A stretch of DNA of 64,000 bases from Duganella sp. BJB476. GTDB lineage: Bacteria > Pseudomonadota > Gammaproteobacteria > Burkholderiales > Burkholderiaceae_D. The position numbers and the translations under genes were made by a program. The notes below the pieces were generated by a model. The model was not told the DNA's origin and did no database searches. It saw nothing but the letters and a program-made list of their open reading frames with translations. Where the stretch lies: assembly GCF_003416895.1 (NCBI RefSeq), contig NZ_QVIO01000004.1:310001-374000 (forward strand). Reading direction: 5' to 3'. Of the stretch, positions 29,516 through 37,827 are shown in pieces. Every line of letters begins with the position of its first letter. Position 1 is the stretch's first letter.

Positions 29516-30126
29516 CCGCCGGTCTCTTCCCGGCCCTGCCGAATGCTCGATACGATGATTTTTTCGTACAGCTCATACTGGCCGGCTGGCAACACCGGCC
29601 GCAGCGTTTCCAGGCTTTTTCCGGCTCCGAACAGCCGTTCGACCACCCAGCCGACCAGGTACAGCGCGGCCAGGCAACCGCCCGCCGTCGCCACGTTTCC
29701 CACGCTCATGAACGGCCGCTCGTCCGGCTCCACTCCGGCCGCGCGCAGTGCGTTGCGCGCATCGGGATGGGTGGTGGCCCGCCGCCCCGGCAGCAAGCCC
29801 AGTTGCGCCAGGATGAAGGCGCCGCCGCAGATGGAGCCGATCAGCTGCCGCGTGGGGTCCAGTTGAAACGCCCCGATGAAGTCCGAGTCCGCGAGCGCCG
29901 CCGGCACGCCTTCCTTGCCGCTGGCGAACAGCACCACGTCGGCCTGGTTGGCTTCGGCCAGCGCCCCGTGCGTGTCCACCAGCAGGCCGTGGGCCGACCG
30001 CAACTGGCCTTGCTTGCCGACGATGCGCACGCGCCAGTCGTGGCGATTGCGGCCGAGGATATCCCACATCAAAAACAGGTCGATGTCGGTGAAGTTGTCG
30101 AAGGCGACGAGGGTGATGGTCTTCAT
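29512..30126 (-). CDS. DJ-1/PfpI-family protein
   Basis: 204 residues from the ATG at 30124-30126. The fold is DJ-1/ThiJ-like: MKTITLVAFDNFTDIDLFLMWDIL, DVVLFASGKEGV and the nucleophile elbow SICGGAFILAQLGLLPGRRATTHP, with the Cys in the expected place. Homologues include isonitrile hydratases and amidotransferase-like stress proteins; there is no AraC DNA-binding tail, so it is not a GlxA-type regulator. A TetR gene is divergent upstream, separated by an operator-like dyad. Confidence 0.87.
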   Translation of the reverse strand: MKTITLVAFDNFTDIDLFLMWDILGRNRHDWRVRIVGKQGQLRSAHGLLVDTHGALAEANQADVVLFASGKEGVPAALADSDFIGAFQLDPTRQLIGSICGGAFILAQLGLLPGRRATTHPDARNALRAAGVEPDERPFMSVGNVATAGGCLAALYLVGWVVERLFGAGKSLETLRPVLPAGQYELYEKIIVSSIRQGREETGG

Positions 30127-30179
30127 TGCGGCTCCATGAGCGAAGGTAGGAAGCCGCAGTCTAGCCATGCCGGTGCTAC

Positions 30180-30196
30180 CATACACAGTCTGTATG
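30180..30196. promoter_or_regulatory. TetR-type operator dyad
   Basis: CATACA and TGTATG are exact inverted repeats with a 5-base centre. The site lies 18 bases before the TetR gene's GTG start and 54 bases before the DJ-1-like gene, well placed to control both divergent promoters. Confidence 0.6.
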
Positions 30197-30213
30197 TTTT
30201 CGGGGTGAGACCA

Positions 30214-30762
30214 GTGTTGACGCGTGACCATTGGATTGCAGCGGGCTTCGATGCCCTGGACCATGACGGCGATGCCGGCATCTCGGCCGAGCGCCTGGCG
30301 CGCCGGCTGAACGTGACGCGCGGCTCGTTCTACCACCATTTCCGCAGCCGTAACGATTTCGTCCATGCCTTGCTGGCGGCGTGGGAAGCCGACTACGCCG
30401 ATCGCATGCTGGCCCATGCCGCCGCCGGCCGCAGCCTGGAAGAGGTGCTGGAACGCTACCTGGCGATCGCCGCCGAAAAACAGCCGGGCCGGGAGACCGC
30501 CATCCGCGCCTGGGCGCGCCACGACCCGCTGGTGGCCGGGTACCAGCAGCGCGTCGACCAGACCCGGCTGACGTTCGCCATCAACATCTGCCGCAGCCGC
30601 ACCGATGCCTCGGTGGATGCCGACCTGGTGGGGCGCCTGGCGCACCTGTGCCTGATCGGCGGCCAGGAGTCCGGCGACCGCATCCAGCCTTCCGCGTTTG
30701 CGCGCCGCGTGCAGGATGCCTTGGCCCTGCTGGGTAAATCGCCCTTCCTCCATCGTGCATAA
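30214..30762 (+). CDS. TetR/AcrR-family regulator
   Basis: 182 residues from a GTG at 30214; GGGGTGAG lies 4-5 bases upstream. The DNA-binding part is DALDHDGDAGISAERLARRLNVTRGSFYHHFRSRNDFVHALLAAWE, the classic TetR helix-turn-helix, followed by an all-helical ligand domain. It is divergent from the DJ-1-like gene and shares the CATACA/TGTATG dyad with it, so that gene is the likely target. The downstream acetyltransferase starts within its last codons. Confidence 0.9.
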   Translation: MLTRDHWIAAGFDALDHDGDAGISAERLARRLNVTRGSFYHHFRSRNDFVHALLAAWEADYADRMLAHAAAGRSLEEVLERYLAIAAEKQPGRETAIRAWARHDPLVAGYQQRVDQTRLTFAINICRSRTDASVDADLVGRLAHLCLIGGQESGDRIQPSAFARRVQDALALLGKSPFLHRA

Positions 30763-31390
30763 GCCCGCGCTGGACCTGGAGCTACTGGAGCGCTGGCTGG
30801 CGGGATGGAGCCTGGCGCGCGGCTTGCCGCTGCCGCGGCGCGATGGCGGCGGATTGGTCGTCGAGGTCGGCTGGCCGGAGCAGTTGCGCCGCCATGTGTT
30901 CCTGGATGCGGGGCCGGCGCTGCAAGCCTGCGCGGCGCGCGTCGATCAAGCCGGCATCTACCTGAAGGCGGCGGTCGACACGGAGGCCATGCGGCGCGCG
31001 CTGCCGGCAAGCTGGACGATAGAGCAGGCACGCTATCTGATGCACCGCGCCGCGCCGATGGCAGGGCAGGCAGCGGCGCCAGCCGGCTACGCACTGCAAA
31101 CATCGACGGAGCATGGCGCGCATGTGGTGCGCTACGTCGACGCGAACGGCCAGACGGCGGCGCTGGGCCGCGTGGTGCTCAATGAGGGAACGGCGATCTT
31201 CGACCGCATCGAAACGATGGAAGGCTATCGCCGGCTAGGGCTGGCCAGCGCCGTGATGTTCGCGCTGGACGCGCTGGCTGGCGATGCTGAGCGCCTGCTG
31301 GTGGCGACCGAAGCCGGCCGCGCGCTGTACGCCAGCCTGGGCTGGCAAGTGCTGGCGCCTTATTCGACGGCCGTGCTGGCCGGCGGCTGA
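30755..31390 (+). CDS. GNAT-family N-acetyltransferase
   Basis: 211 residues from a GTG at 30755 that overlaps the TetR stop by 8 bases. The C-terminal half carries the GNAT core: GRVVLNEGTAIFDRIETMEGYRRLGLASAVMFALDAL, with RRLGLAS as the acetyl-CoA binding R/Q-x-x-G-x-G/A loop (its middle Gly present), and ALYASLGWQVLAPYSTA at the end. The N-terminal half is less conserved. The substrate is unknown; it is co-expressed with the TetR gene. Confidence 0.8.
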   Translation: MHKPALDLELLERWLAGWSLARGLPLPRRDGGGLVVEVGWPEQLRRHVFLDAGPALQACAARVDQAGIYLKAAVDTEAMRRALPASWTIEQARYLMHRAAPMAGQAAAPAGYALQTSTEHGAHVVRYVDANGQTAALGRVVLNEGTAIFDRIETMEGYRRLGLASAVMFALDALAGDAERLLVATEAGRALYASLGWQVLAPYSTAVLAGG

Positions 31391-31426
31391 TTGACTTCCG
31401 CAACGCCGCTGGCAACTGGGCGCGGC

Positions 31427-32092
31427 TTACGAATGCGGCGTTTCCTTGGCGGACTTGGCCAGGTTGTCCCGCAGCCCCTGCAGGTTGCCGTCCGTGCTCT
31501 CGTAGGCGCTGATCATCTGCGACAGCACGCGGTAGATGGTCTTGGGGTCGCCTTGGCCCATGTTGATGTCGCTGATCATGTTCAGCATGCCTGCGCCATC
31601 GAGGAAGTTGTTGGCGCCGCTGCTGCTGATGGATTGTATGTCGCGCATGTTGGCGTAAATGGCGGAGTAGCGCTCCAGCTGTTGCTGCGGCATCCAGCTG
31701 ACTGCCTGGCTGGCGACGGCCACTTCCCAGGCCTCACGGCGCAATGACGGCGACATCATACTGAGCCCCAGCTTGTTGTGCTGCTGCGTCAGCAGCTGTT
31801 TGATCAGGAGCTGGTTATCGACCTTGTCTTTGATGCCGGCCAGCAGCTGCTCACGCGTCACCTGTATTTTCTTCAGCTGATCGTTGTTGTGGTTCAGCGC
31901 TTCGTCGAGCTCCTGGACATTGGCCTGGATTTCGGCGTCGATCTTGACGCCGGCTTCATGCGCCAGGTGGCTGTGGTGCAGCGTCTGCACGCCATGCTCC
32001 AGCGCCAGCGCGGTGGCGATACTGATCACGATCATCAAATATTCGCCACCGAATTCCTTGAGGGTCTTGGCTTTGGGGACTTCAAAATGCAT
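31427..32092 (-). CDS. Unknown membrane-anchored protein of the traLM-like operon
   Basis: 221 residues. One membrane helix near the N-terminus (about 17-33, EYLMIVISIATALALEHG) is followed by a long helical, probably coiled-coil region (NVQELDEALNHNNDQLKKIQVTREQLLAGIKDKVDNQ) and a helical C-terminal half. The N-terminal KEFGGEYLMIVISI pattern faintly recalls DUF6090-type proteins, but I do not recognise the family. It is the last of three tightly spaced genes (9 bases after the TraM-like gene), so it likely acts with the TraL-like ATPase at the membrane. Confidence 0.75.
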   Translation of the reverse strand: MHFEVPKAKTLKEFGGEYLMIVISIATALALEHGVQTLHHSHLAHEAGVKIDAEIQANVQELDEALNHNNDQLKKIQVTREQLLAGIKDKVDNQLLIKQLLTQQHNKLGLSMMSPSLRREAWEVAVASQAVSWMPQQQLERYSAIYANMRDIQSISSSGANNFLDGAGMLNMISDINMGQGDPKTIYRVLSQMISAYESTDGNLQGLRDNLAKSAKETPHS

Positions 32093-32101
32093 GCATCTTC
32101 C

Positions 32102-32647
32102 TTATTTTTGCAGTTCGGTCTGTAGCTGTTCGCGCACTTTCGGGTCCAGCTTCTGGATCGCCTTGTTCAGTTTGTCTGCGCTGGCCAGCGCGGCGCTTTG
32201 CTCCGCCGTCAAGCCTGGCTTGAAGAAGGCCGCCTGGCCGCCGAGCACCAGCAGCGCGCTGAGGACGGCGACGCCGGCAGCCGCGCCCAGCAGCCGCAGT
32301 TCGCGCGGTGTAATACCCGGCGCTTGCGTGGCGATCGGCCGCACCGGGCCGGCGGCGGGCGCCGGCGCGTAGGCCGACGGCGTTTCGGCGGCGGCTGCCA
32401 CCGGTTCGTTGGTGGCGTCCAGCACCACCGGCTTGCGGCCGCCGGCGTGCTGCGCACCCAGTCCGCTTGCCGCCCTGGCGTGCTGCACCAGTTCCTGCGA
32501 GGCGGCGTCGATCAGCGCGATGTGGCGCTCGACCGTCTCGGCCAGCACCGCCTCGTTCAGCGCCACCAGCGCGAACACCGGATCGTCGATGTCGATCTTG
32601 ACGCCGGTTTTTTCAAAGACCAGGCTGCGCAGCTTGTGCTGATCCAT
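32102..32647 (-). CDS. TraM-like protein with one membrane helix
   Basis: 181 residues. The N-terminus MDQHKLRSLVFEKTGVKIDIDDPVFALVALNEAVLAE resembles the start of IncP-plasmid TraM (activator-TraM family), where a DDP motif is followed by a hydrophobic helix. A Pro/Ala-rich middle (APAPAAGPVRP) leads to a membrane helix (about 119-139, LLGAAAGVAVLSALLVLGGQA) and a Lys-rich helical tail. It sits 6 bases after the TraL-like gene. In plasmids TraL and TraM are adjacent transfer genes of unclear role; no other tra genes are present here. Confidence 0.72.
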   Translation of the reverse strand: MDQHKLRSLVFEKTGVKIDIDDPVFALVALNEAVLAETVERHIALIDAASQELVQHARAASGLGAQHAGGRKPVVLDATNEPVAAAAETPSAYAPAPAAGPVRPIATQAPGITPRELRLLGAAAGVAVLSALLVLGGQAAFFKPGLTAEQSAALASADKLNKAIQKLDPKVREQLQTELQK

Positions 32648-32653
32648 GGCGGC

Positions 32654-33382
32654 TTACCACTCCACTTTGTCGAGTTGCTCGAACAAGTCGCGGAACACCA
32701 CCTTGATGCGCTGCTTTTCCATCAGGTTGAACTTGTCGCTTTCCTTGACCTCGTTGGCGGTCAGGCGGGCCGTGTTCATCTTCTTGATGTCGGCGCCGAA
32801 GGTGTCGGCGTTGCGCGCCGACAGCACGATGCGGCCCTTCACGCGCGACGAGTTGTCGGCATAGGTCTGCGATTCGGTGAACTGCTTGCCGGACGCCGAT
32901 TGCAGCAGGCCGAAGTGCTCGTTTTCCCACAGCACCAGCGGCACCTTGGTCGACTTGGCGGTGGAGACGAAGCCCATGGCGGTGTCGTGCAGCGTGTCGC
33001 CGCCGCCGACGATGGTGTGGATGTAGACCTTGCGGCCCGACTCTTCCAGCAGCGAGAAGCAGTCGTTCTCGATCAGGTAGCCCATCAAAGGGGAGAAGGT
33101 GTTGGCGCCGTTGTCGATGACGCAGTTGCCGTCTTCTTCCAGGATGTCGATCATCAGCGCGTCGAAGCGCTTGGGGTCGATGTTGCGGCTGTCGGTCATC
33201 ACCGGCACATGCTTGACGTCCATCGCCTTGTAGCGCGAGAAGGTCGCGTTCTCCTGGTCGGTGTCGTAGCAGCGCAATGGCGTCTCGTCCTTGCCCGCGA
33301 TCCATTGCGCCAGGATGGTCGACACCAAGGTCTTGCCGATACCGCCTTTACCTTGGAGAATAAAATGTACCGAATTTTGCAT
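32654..33382 (-). CDS. TraL-like P-loop ATPase
   Basis: 242 residues from the ATG at 33380-33382 (a TTG one codon earlier is less likely). The deviant Walker A QGKGGIGKT is at 10-18, as in ParA/MinD-type proteins, followed by RCYDTDQENATFSRYKAMDV and VIDNGANTFSPLMGYLIEND. These match IncP TraL (QGKGGVGK, DTDPVNATFEGYKAL, IDNGASSF) closely, as does the LFEQLD end. It heads a three-gene operon with a TraM-like and an unknown membrane protein. A hairpin covering the SD precedes it. The cellular role is unknown. Confidence 0.85.
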   Translation of the reverse strand: MQNSVHFILQGKGGIGKTLVSTILAQWIAGKDETPLRCYDTDQENATFSRYKAMDVKHVPVMTDSRNIDPKRFDALMIDILEEDGNCVIDNGANTFSPLMGYLIENDCFSLLEESGRKVYIHTIVGGGDTLHDTAMGFVSTAKSTKVPLVLWENEHFGLLQSASGKQFTESQTYADNSSRVKGRIVLSARNADTFGADIKKMNTARLTANEVKESDKFNLMEKQRIKVVFRDLFEQLDKVEW

Positions 33383-33422
33383 CAATTACTCCTGAATCGC
33401 TCGAATGCGTCGAGAGTAATTG
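33383..33422 (-). promoter_or_regulatory. SD-sequestering hairpin before the traL-like gene
   Basis: On the minus strand CAATTACTC (33422-33414) pairs exactly with GAGTAATTG (33391-33383), which abuts the ATG. Most of the SD AGGAG (33393-33389) is in the 3' arm. An inner CTCGA/TCGAG stem with a 5-base loop fits inside. The A/U-rich outer stem could melt easily with temperature. Confidence 0.6.
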
Positions 33423-33467
33423 TTTTGTGGCGGGATGGCAACCGCCAGCGCGGATTCAGTCGCGCAT

Positions 33468-33959
33468 TCAGTCAATAAACCGTAGCAGACCCTGCAACGC
33501 ATGGATGACGGTCTGTTCGCGCACCGCCTTGCGGTCGCCGGCAAACACCAGCCGCTCGGTGTGCACGGTGTCGCCATTGGCCCAGCCGAAGCACACGGTG
33601 CCGACCGGCTTGCCCGGCACGGCGCCGGTGGGGCCGGCGATGCCGGTGGTCGAGACCGCCAGATGGGCGTTGCTGGCGCCCAGCGCGCCGCTGGCCATGG
33701 CCGCCGCCACCTCTTCGGACACGCTGCCCATCTGCGCGATCAGCGCGGCCGACACGTCCAGCATTTCAGTCTTGGAGGCGTTGGAATAGGTGATGAAGCC
33801 GCAGTCGAACCAGGCGGTCGAGCCGGCGATCTCGGTGATGGCCTGGGCCACGCCGCCGCCGGTGCACGATTCCGCAGTGGCCAAAATCAGGCCTTTCGCT
33901 TGCAGGGACTTGCCGACTTGCGCGGCCAGGTCGAGGATGGTGTCGCTGTTCGAATTCAT
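33468..33959 (-). CDS. pncC: Nicotinamide-nucleotide amidase (CinA C-terminal family)
   Basis: 163 residues from the ATG at 33957-33959, with AAGGAG upstream. This is the stand-alone PncC/CinA C-terminal domain that deamidates NMN to nicotinate mononucleotide in pyridine nucleotide salvage. Motifs: LILATAESCTGGGVAQAITEIAGSTAWFDCGFITYSNASKTEML and STTGIAGPTGAVPGKPVGTVCFG. The preceding operon ends upstream of its own 3' end; both are on the minus strand but separated by the traL-like leader. Confidence 0.93.
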   Translation of the reverse strand: MNSNSDTILDLAAQVGKSLQAKGLILATAESCTGGGVAQAITEIAGSTAWFDCGFITYSNASKTEMLDVSAALIAQMGSVSEEVAAAMASGALGASNAHLAVSTTGIAGPTGAVPGKPVGTVCFGWANGDTVHTERLVFAGDRKAVREQTVIHALQGLLRFID

Positions 33960-34249
33960 GGAGTTCTCCTTCTGTTGCGGCAATCTGCGGGCTGGCTTCC
34001 ACTCTACCATGCACTGTGCAATCGATGCCAGTGATGCACGGATGATTTGCCTGAACAGCAACATGCCAGAAAACATTAGACCGCCGATTTGAACTTGCGT
34101 ACACTCGAAGGATAGCCCGGTCGCCGCTGCCCAAAAACCGCAGCCGTGCGCCGCCAATTGGGCAAACTGTTAAGCTTGCTCAGGAACAGGACGCGGTCCG
34201 AACCGGCCATGACGCCGGCTCATCAGGGACCACACGGAGGGCGCATCCC

Positions 34250-36856
34250 ATGATCAGCCAGACCGATATCTTCAACGCCAGCATCCTGATCGTCGACGAT
34301 CAGCCGGTGAACGTGGAATTGCTGGAGTTCCTGCTCAGCTCCACCGGCTACACCGCCGTCAGCTCCACCACCGATCCATACGTGGTGGCCGGCTGGCACG
34401 CCGAACACCAGTACGACCTGATCATCCTCGACATGCAGATGCCGGGCATGACCGGCTTCGACGTGATGGAGGCGATCCGGCCGCTGGAGACCGAGTCCTG
34501 GCTGCCGGTGCTGGTGGTCACCGCCCAGCCCGACCACAAGATCAAGGCGCTGGAACTGGGGGCGCGCGACTTCGTCAGCAAGCCGTTCGACCCGGTCGAG
34601 GTGCTGACCCGCATCCGCAACATGCTGGAAGTGCGCCTGCTGCACCGCGAAACGCGCGGCTACAACACGCTGCTGGAGCAGACCGTGCGCGAGCGCACCG
34701 CCGAGCTGCAACGCTTCCGCAGCGCCATGGACGCCACCGCCGACGCCATCTTCCTGCTGGACGCGAGCAGCGCCGAGCTGGTCGACGTCAACGATGGCGC
34801 CTGCCGCATGCTGGGCTATCCGCGCAGCGAGATGCTGGGCCAGACCGCCAGCCGCATCGGCCTGGGCGCGCCGGCCGCGCTGTGCGAGCAGGCCGAGCGT
34901 TTGATCGCTTTCGCCACCGCCGTCGGCCCGGTGCGCGCGCCCGAGCTGCTGGAGCTGGAGCTGATGCGGCGCGACCTGATCGCGGTGCCGGTGGAGCTGT
35001 ACTGGCAGCTGTTGCAGCGCGCCGGCCAGCCCACCGTCCTGCTGGGCGTGGCGCGCGACATCAGCGAGCGCCGCCAGGCCGAGGAGCTGTTGCAGCACAT
35101 GGCCCACTACGACAGTCTGACCGGCCTGCCCAACCGCACGCTGTTCTTCCAGACCCTGACCGACGCCGTCGCGCTGGCGCAGGAAAAATCGTGGCGCATC
35201 GTGGTGCTGTTCATCGCGCTGGACCGCTTCAAGAACATCAACGATTCGCTGGGCGCGGCGCTGGGCGACGAGCTGCTGCGCCAGTTCAGCAACCGGCTGG
35301 TGCAGTGCGTGCGCATCCGTGACACCGTCGGCCGCATGGGCGGCGACGAGTTCGCGCTGATCCTGACCATGACGCGCGACCAGCAGGACGCGGTGCACAT
35401 GGCCAACGAGGTGCGCGAGGCGCTGCGCCTGCCGTTCGACCTGGACGGCCACCCGGCCGCGCTCAGCGCCAGCATCGGCATCGCCATGTACCCGGACGAC
35501 GCCACCGATCCGCACACCCTGGTCAAGTACGCCGACACCGCGATGGAGCGCGCCAAGCAGGCCGGGCGCGACGGCTACCGCTTCTTCACCGCCGGCATGA
35601 ACGTGCAGGTGCTGGCGCGGCTGGACATGGAGCTGGCGCTGCGCCGCGCGCTGGAGCACAACGAACTGCTGCTGCACTACCAGCCCAAGGTCAACCTGCA
35701 CACCGGCGAGATCGCCGGCGCCGAGGCGCTGCTGCGCTGGCAGCGGCCCGGCTGCGGCCTGGTGTATCCGGCCGAATTCGTGCCGGTGCTGGAGGATACC
35801 GGCCTGATCGTGCGGGTCGGCGCCTGGATCATCGACGCCGCCTGCCGCCAGATCGGCGCCTGGCTGCGCAGCGACGTCGGGCCGGTGCGGGTGGCGGTCA
35901 ACGTCGCCAGCCGCCAGTTCATCGAGGGCGACCTGGAGCTGATGGTGCGCAGCGCGCTGCTGCGCCACGACGTCCCGCCCGAGCTGCTGGAACTGGAGCT
36001 GACCGAGACCGCGCTGATGTCCAACACCGAGCGCACCATCAGCGTGCTGACCAGCCTGAAGGCGCTGGGGCTGAAGGTGGCGATCGACGATTTCGGCACC
36101 GGCTATTCCTCGCTGGCGTACCTGCAGCGCTTCCCGATCGACAAGCTGAAGATCGACATCGCCTTCGTGCGCGACATCACCACCAACCCCAACGACGCCG
36201 CCATCGCCCAGGCCATCATCAGCATGGCGCACAGCCTGAAGCTGCGGGTGATCGCCGAAGGGGTGGAGACGCGCGCCCAGCTGGAGTACCTGCGGCGCAG
36301 CCGCTGCGACGAGATCCAGGGCTATTACTTCAGCCGGCCGGTCGCGCCGCTGGAGATGGGCCAGCTGGTGCTGTCCGGCCACAGCCTGCCGCCGGACCCG
36401 GCGCAGGACGGCCAGCCGGCGCAGACGCTATTGATCGTCGACGACGACGTCAACGTGCTGTCCTCGCTGCACCGGCTGTTCCGCCGCGACGGCTACCAGA
36501 TCCTGACGGCGGCCACGCCGGGCGAGGGTTTCGAGCTGCTGGCGTTGCACGCGGTGCAGGTGATCGTGTGCGACCAGCGCATGCCGGTCATGAGCGGCAC
36601 CGAGTTCCTCAGCAAGGTCAAGGAGATGTATCCGGAGACGATACGCATCATCCTGTCCGGCTACACCGGGCTGGACGCGGTGCTCGATTCGATCAACCGC
36701 GGCGCCATCTACCGCTTCTACACCAAGCCGTGGGACGACACCCAGCTGCGCGACAACATCCGCCTGGCCTTCCACCACTACTGGCTGATGCACGGCAGCG
36801 GCCGGCTTGTCGGTCATCCGGGCGAGGACGTCACCGCGCTTCAGGAAGTGAAGTGA
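34250..36856 (+). CDS. REC-PAS-GGDEF-EAL-REC c-di-GMP signalling protein
   Basis: 868 residues, soluble. Receiver 1 (Asp61), a PAS domain (about 155-275), GGDEF (364-368), EAL (492-494) and a second, RpfG/DQRMP-type receiver (Asp775) follow in order. The EAL domain looks competent: EAL, ELTE, DDFGTGYSSL with Asp613/614 and AEGVET with Glu670. The GGDEF domain keeps the GGDEF loop and an RxxD inhibitory site (355-358), but the metal-binding Asp of xDLDRF is Ala323 (FIALDRF), so cyclase activity is doubtful. Expected role: a c-di-GMP phosphodiesterase with two phosphorylation inputs. It overlaps the 3' end of thiL by 16 bases. Confidence 0.93.
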   Translation: MISQTDIFNASILIVDDQPVNVELLEFLLSSTGYTAVSSTTDPYVVAGWHAEHQYDLIILDMQMPGMTGFDVMEAIRPLETESWLPVLVVTAQPDHKIKALELGARDFVSKPFDPVEVLTRIRNMLEVRLLHRETRGYNTLLEQTVRERTAELQRFRSAMDATADAIFLLDASSAELVDVNDGACRMLGYPRSEMLGQTASRIGLGAPAALCEQAERLIAFATAVGPVRAPELLELELMRRDLIAVPVELYWQLLQRAGQPTVLLGVARDISERRQAEELLQHMAHYDSLTGLPNRTLFFQTLTDAVALAQEKSWRIVVLFIALDRFKNINDSLGAALGDELLRQFSNRLVQCVRIRDTVGRMGGDEFALILTMTRDQQDAVHMANEVREALRLPFDLDGHPAALSASIGIAMYPDDATDPHTLVKYADTAMERAKQAGRDGYRFFTAGMNVQVLARLDMELALRRALEHNELLLHYQPKVNLHTGEIAGAEALLRWQRPGCGLVYPAEFVPVLEDTGLIVRVGAWIIDAACRQIGAWLRSDVGPVRVAVNVASRQFIEGDLELMVRSALLRHDVPPELLELELTETALMSNTERTISVLTSLKALGLKVAIDDFGTGYSSLAYLQRFPIDKLKIDIAFVRDITTNPNDAAIAQAIISMAHSLKLRVIAEGVETRAQLEYLRRSRCDEIQGYYFSRPVAPLEMGQLVLSGHSLPPDPAQDGQPAQTLLIVDDDVNVLSSLHRLFRRDGYQILTAATPGEGFELLALHAVQVIVCDQRMPVMSGTEFLSKVKEMYPETIRIILSGYTGLDAVLDSINRGAIYRFYTKPWDDTQLRDNIRLAFHHYWLMHGSGRLVGHPGEDVTALQEVK

Positions 36857-37809
36857 TCGAAGCTGTGTAGTTGCAGCTCGAGCGCGGCGCCGGCGGCGTC
36901 CACCAGGCGCAGGCCGGGCGCGGCCTCGATGCGGCCGACGCGAGTGACCGGCGTGTTCACACTGGCCGCCGCCGCCAGCACCGCCGCGCGCGCCGAGGCC
37001 GGCGCGGTGAAGCACAGTTCGTAGTCGTCGCCGCCGGCGGCGGTGTAGGCGCGCCGCAGCGCCGTTTCGCGCGTGGCCAGCACGGCGCCGGCCGGCAGCG
37101 CGTCGACGTCCAGCGTGGCGCCAAGCCGCGACTGCTTGAGGATGTGTCCGAGGTCGCCCACCAGGCCGTCCGAGATGTCGATCGCCGCGTGGGCGATGGC
37201 CTGTTCCGCCAGCAGCATGCCGAGCGCCACGCGCGGCGTCGGCGTGTGCAGGCGCGCCGCGGCCGCCAGCAGGCTGGCCGCGTCCATGGTCTGCTCCAGG
37301 CGGTAGCCGGCCACCGCCAGGCGGGCGTCGCCCAAGGTGCCGGAGATCCAGATATCGTCGTCCGGGCGGGCCGCAGTGCGGCGCAGCGCCTGGCCTGGCC
37401 GCACTTCGCCGAACACGGTGATGCAGATGTTGAGCGGGCCCTTGGTGGTGTCGCCGCCTATCAGTTCGATGTTGTAGGCGTCGGCCAGCGCGAACAGGCC
37501 CTTGGAAAAGCCGGCCAGCCAGTCGCGGTCGGCCGACGGCAGCGCCAGCGCCAACGTGAAGCCGACCGGGCGCGCGCCCATCGCCGCCAGGTCCGACAGG
37601 TTGACCGCCAGCGCCTTGTGGCCGAGGCGGGCCGCGTCTTCGCCGGCAAAGAAGTGGCGGCCCTCGACCAGCATGTCGGACGAGATCGCCGTCTGCATGC
37701 CGGGCGTGGGCGCGAGCAGGGCGCAATCGTCGCCGATGCCGAGCGTGGCGCGGGCCGCGTGCTGCGGGCGCTGGAAGTATTCCTGGATGAGGTCGAATTC
37801 TGAGAGCAT
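36841..37809 (-). CDS. thiL: Thiamine-monophosphate kinase
   Basis: 322 residues of the PurM/ThiL fold. It phosphorylates thiamine monophosphate to thiamine pyrophosphate with ATP. Seen: LSEFDLIQEYF N-terminus, GIGDDCALL, SSDMLVEGRHF, LAVNLSDLAAMGA, LIGGDTTKGP, DISDGLVGDLGHIL and GGDDYELCFTA. The 3' end overlaps the convergent EAL protein gene by 16 bases. Confidence 0.95.
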   Translation of the reverse strand: MLSEFDLIQEYFQRPQHAARATLGIGDDCALLAPTPGMQTAISSDMLVEGRHFFAGEDAARLGHKALAVNLSDLAAMGARPVGFTLALALPSADRDWLAGFSKGLFALADAYNIELIGGDTTKGPLNICITVFGEVRPGQALRRTAARPDDDIWISGTLGDARLAVAGYRLEQTMDAASLLAAAARLHTPTPRVALGMLLAEQAIAHAAIDISDGLVGDLGHILKQSRLGATLDVDALPAGAVLATRETALRRAYTAAGGDDYELCFTAPASARAAVLAAAASVNTPVTRVGRIEAAPGLRLVDAAGAALELQLHSFDHFTS

Positions 37810-37827
37810 GCGTTATTGTACCTGCCG

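Noticed and set aside
29512..30126. GlxA-type AraC regulator
   Set aside because: The protein ends after the DJ-1 domain with no AraC DNA-binding helices.
28591..30762. A 723-codon plus-strand frame spanning the LysR gene to the TetR gene
   Set aside because: Only its last part (the TetR protein) is real; the rest is out of frame with lysR and antisense to the DJ-1-like gene.
36841..36856. A programmed frameshift or fusion between the EAL protein and thiL
   Set aside because: The genes are convergent and simply overlap by 16 bases; each has a normal end.
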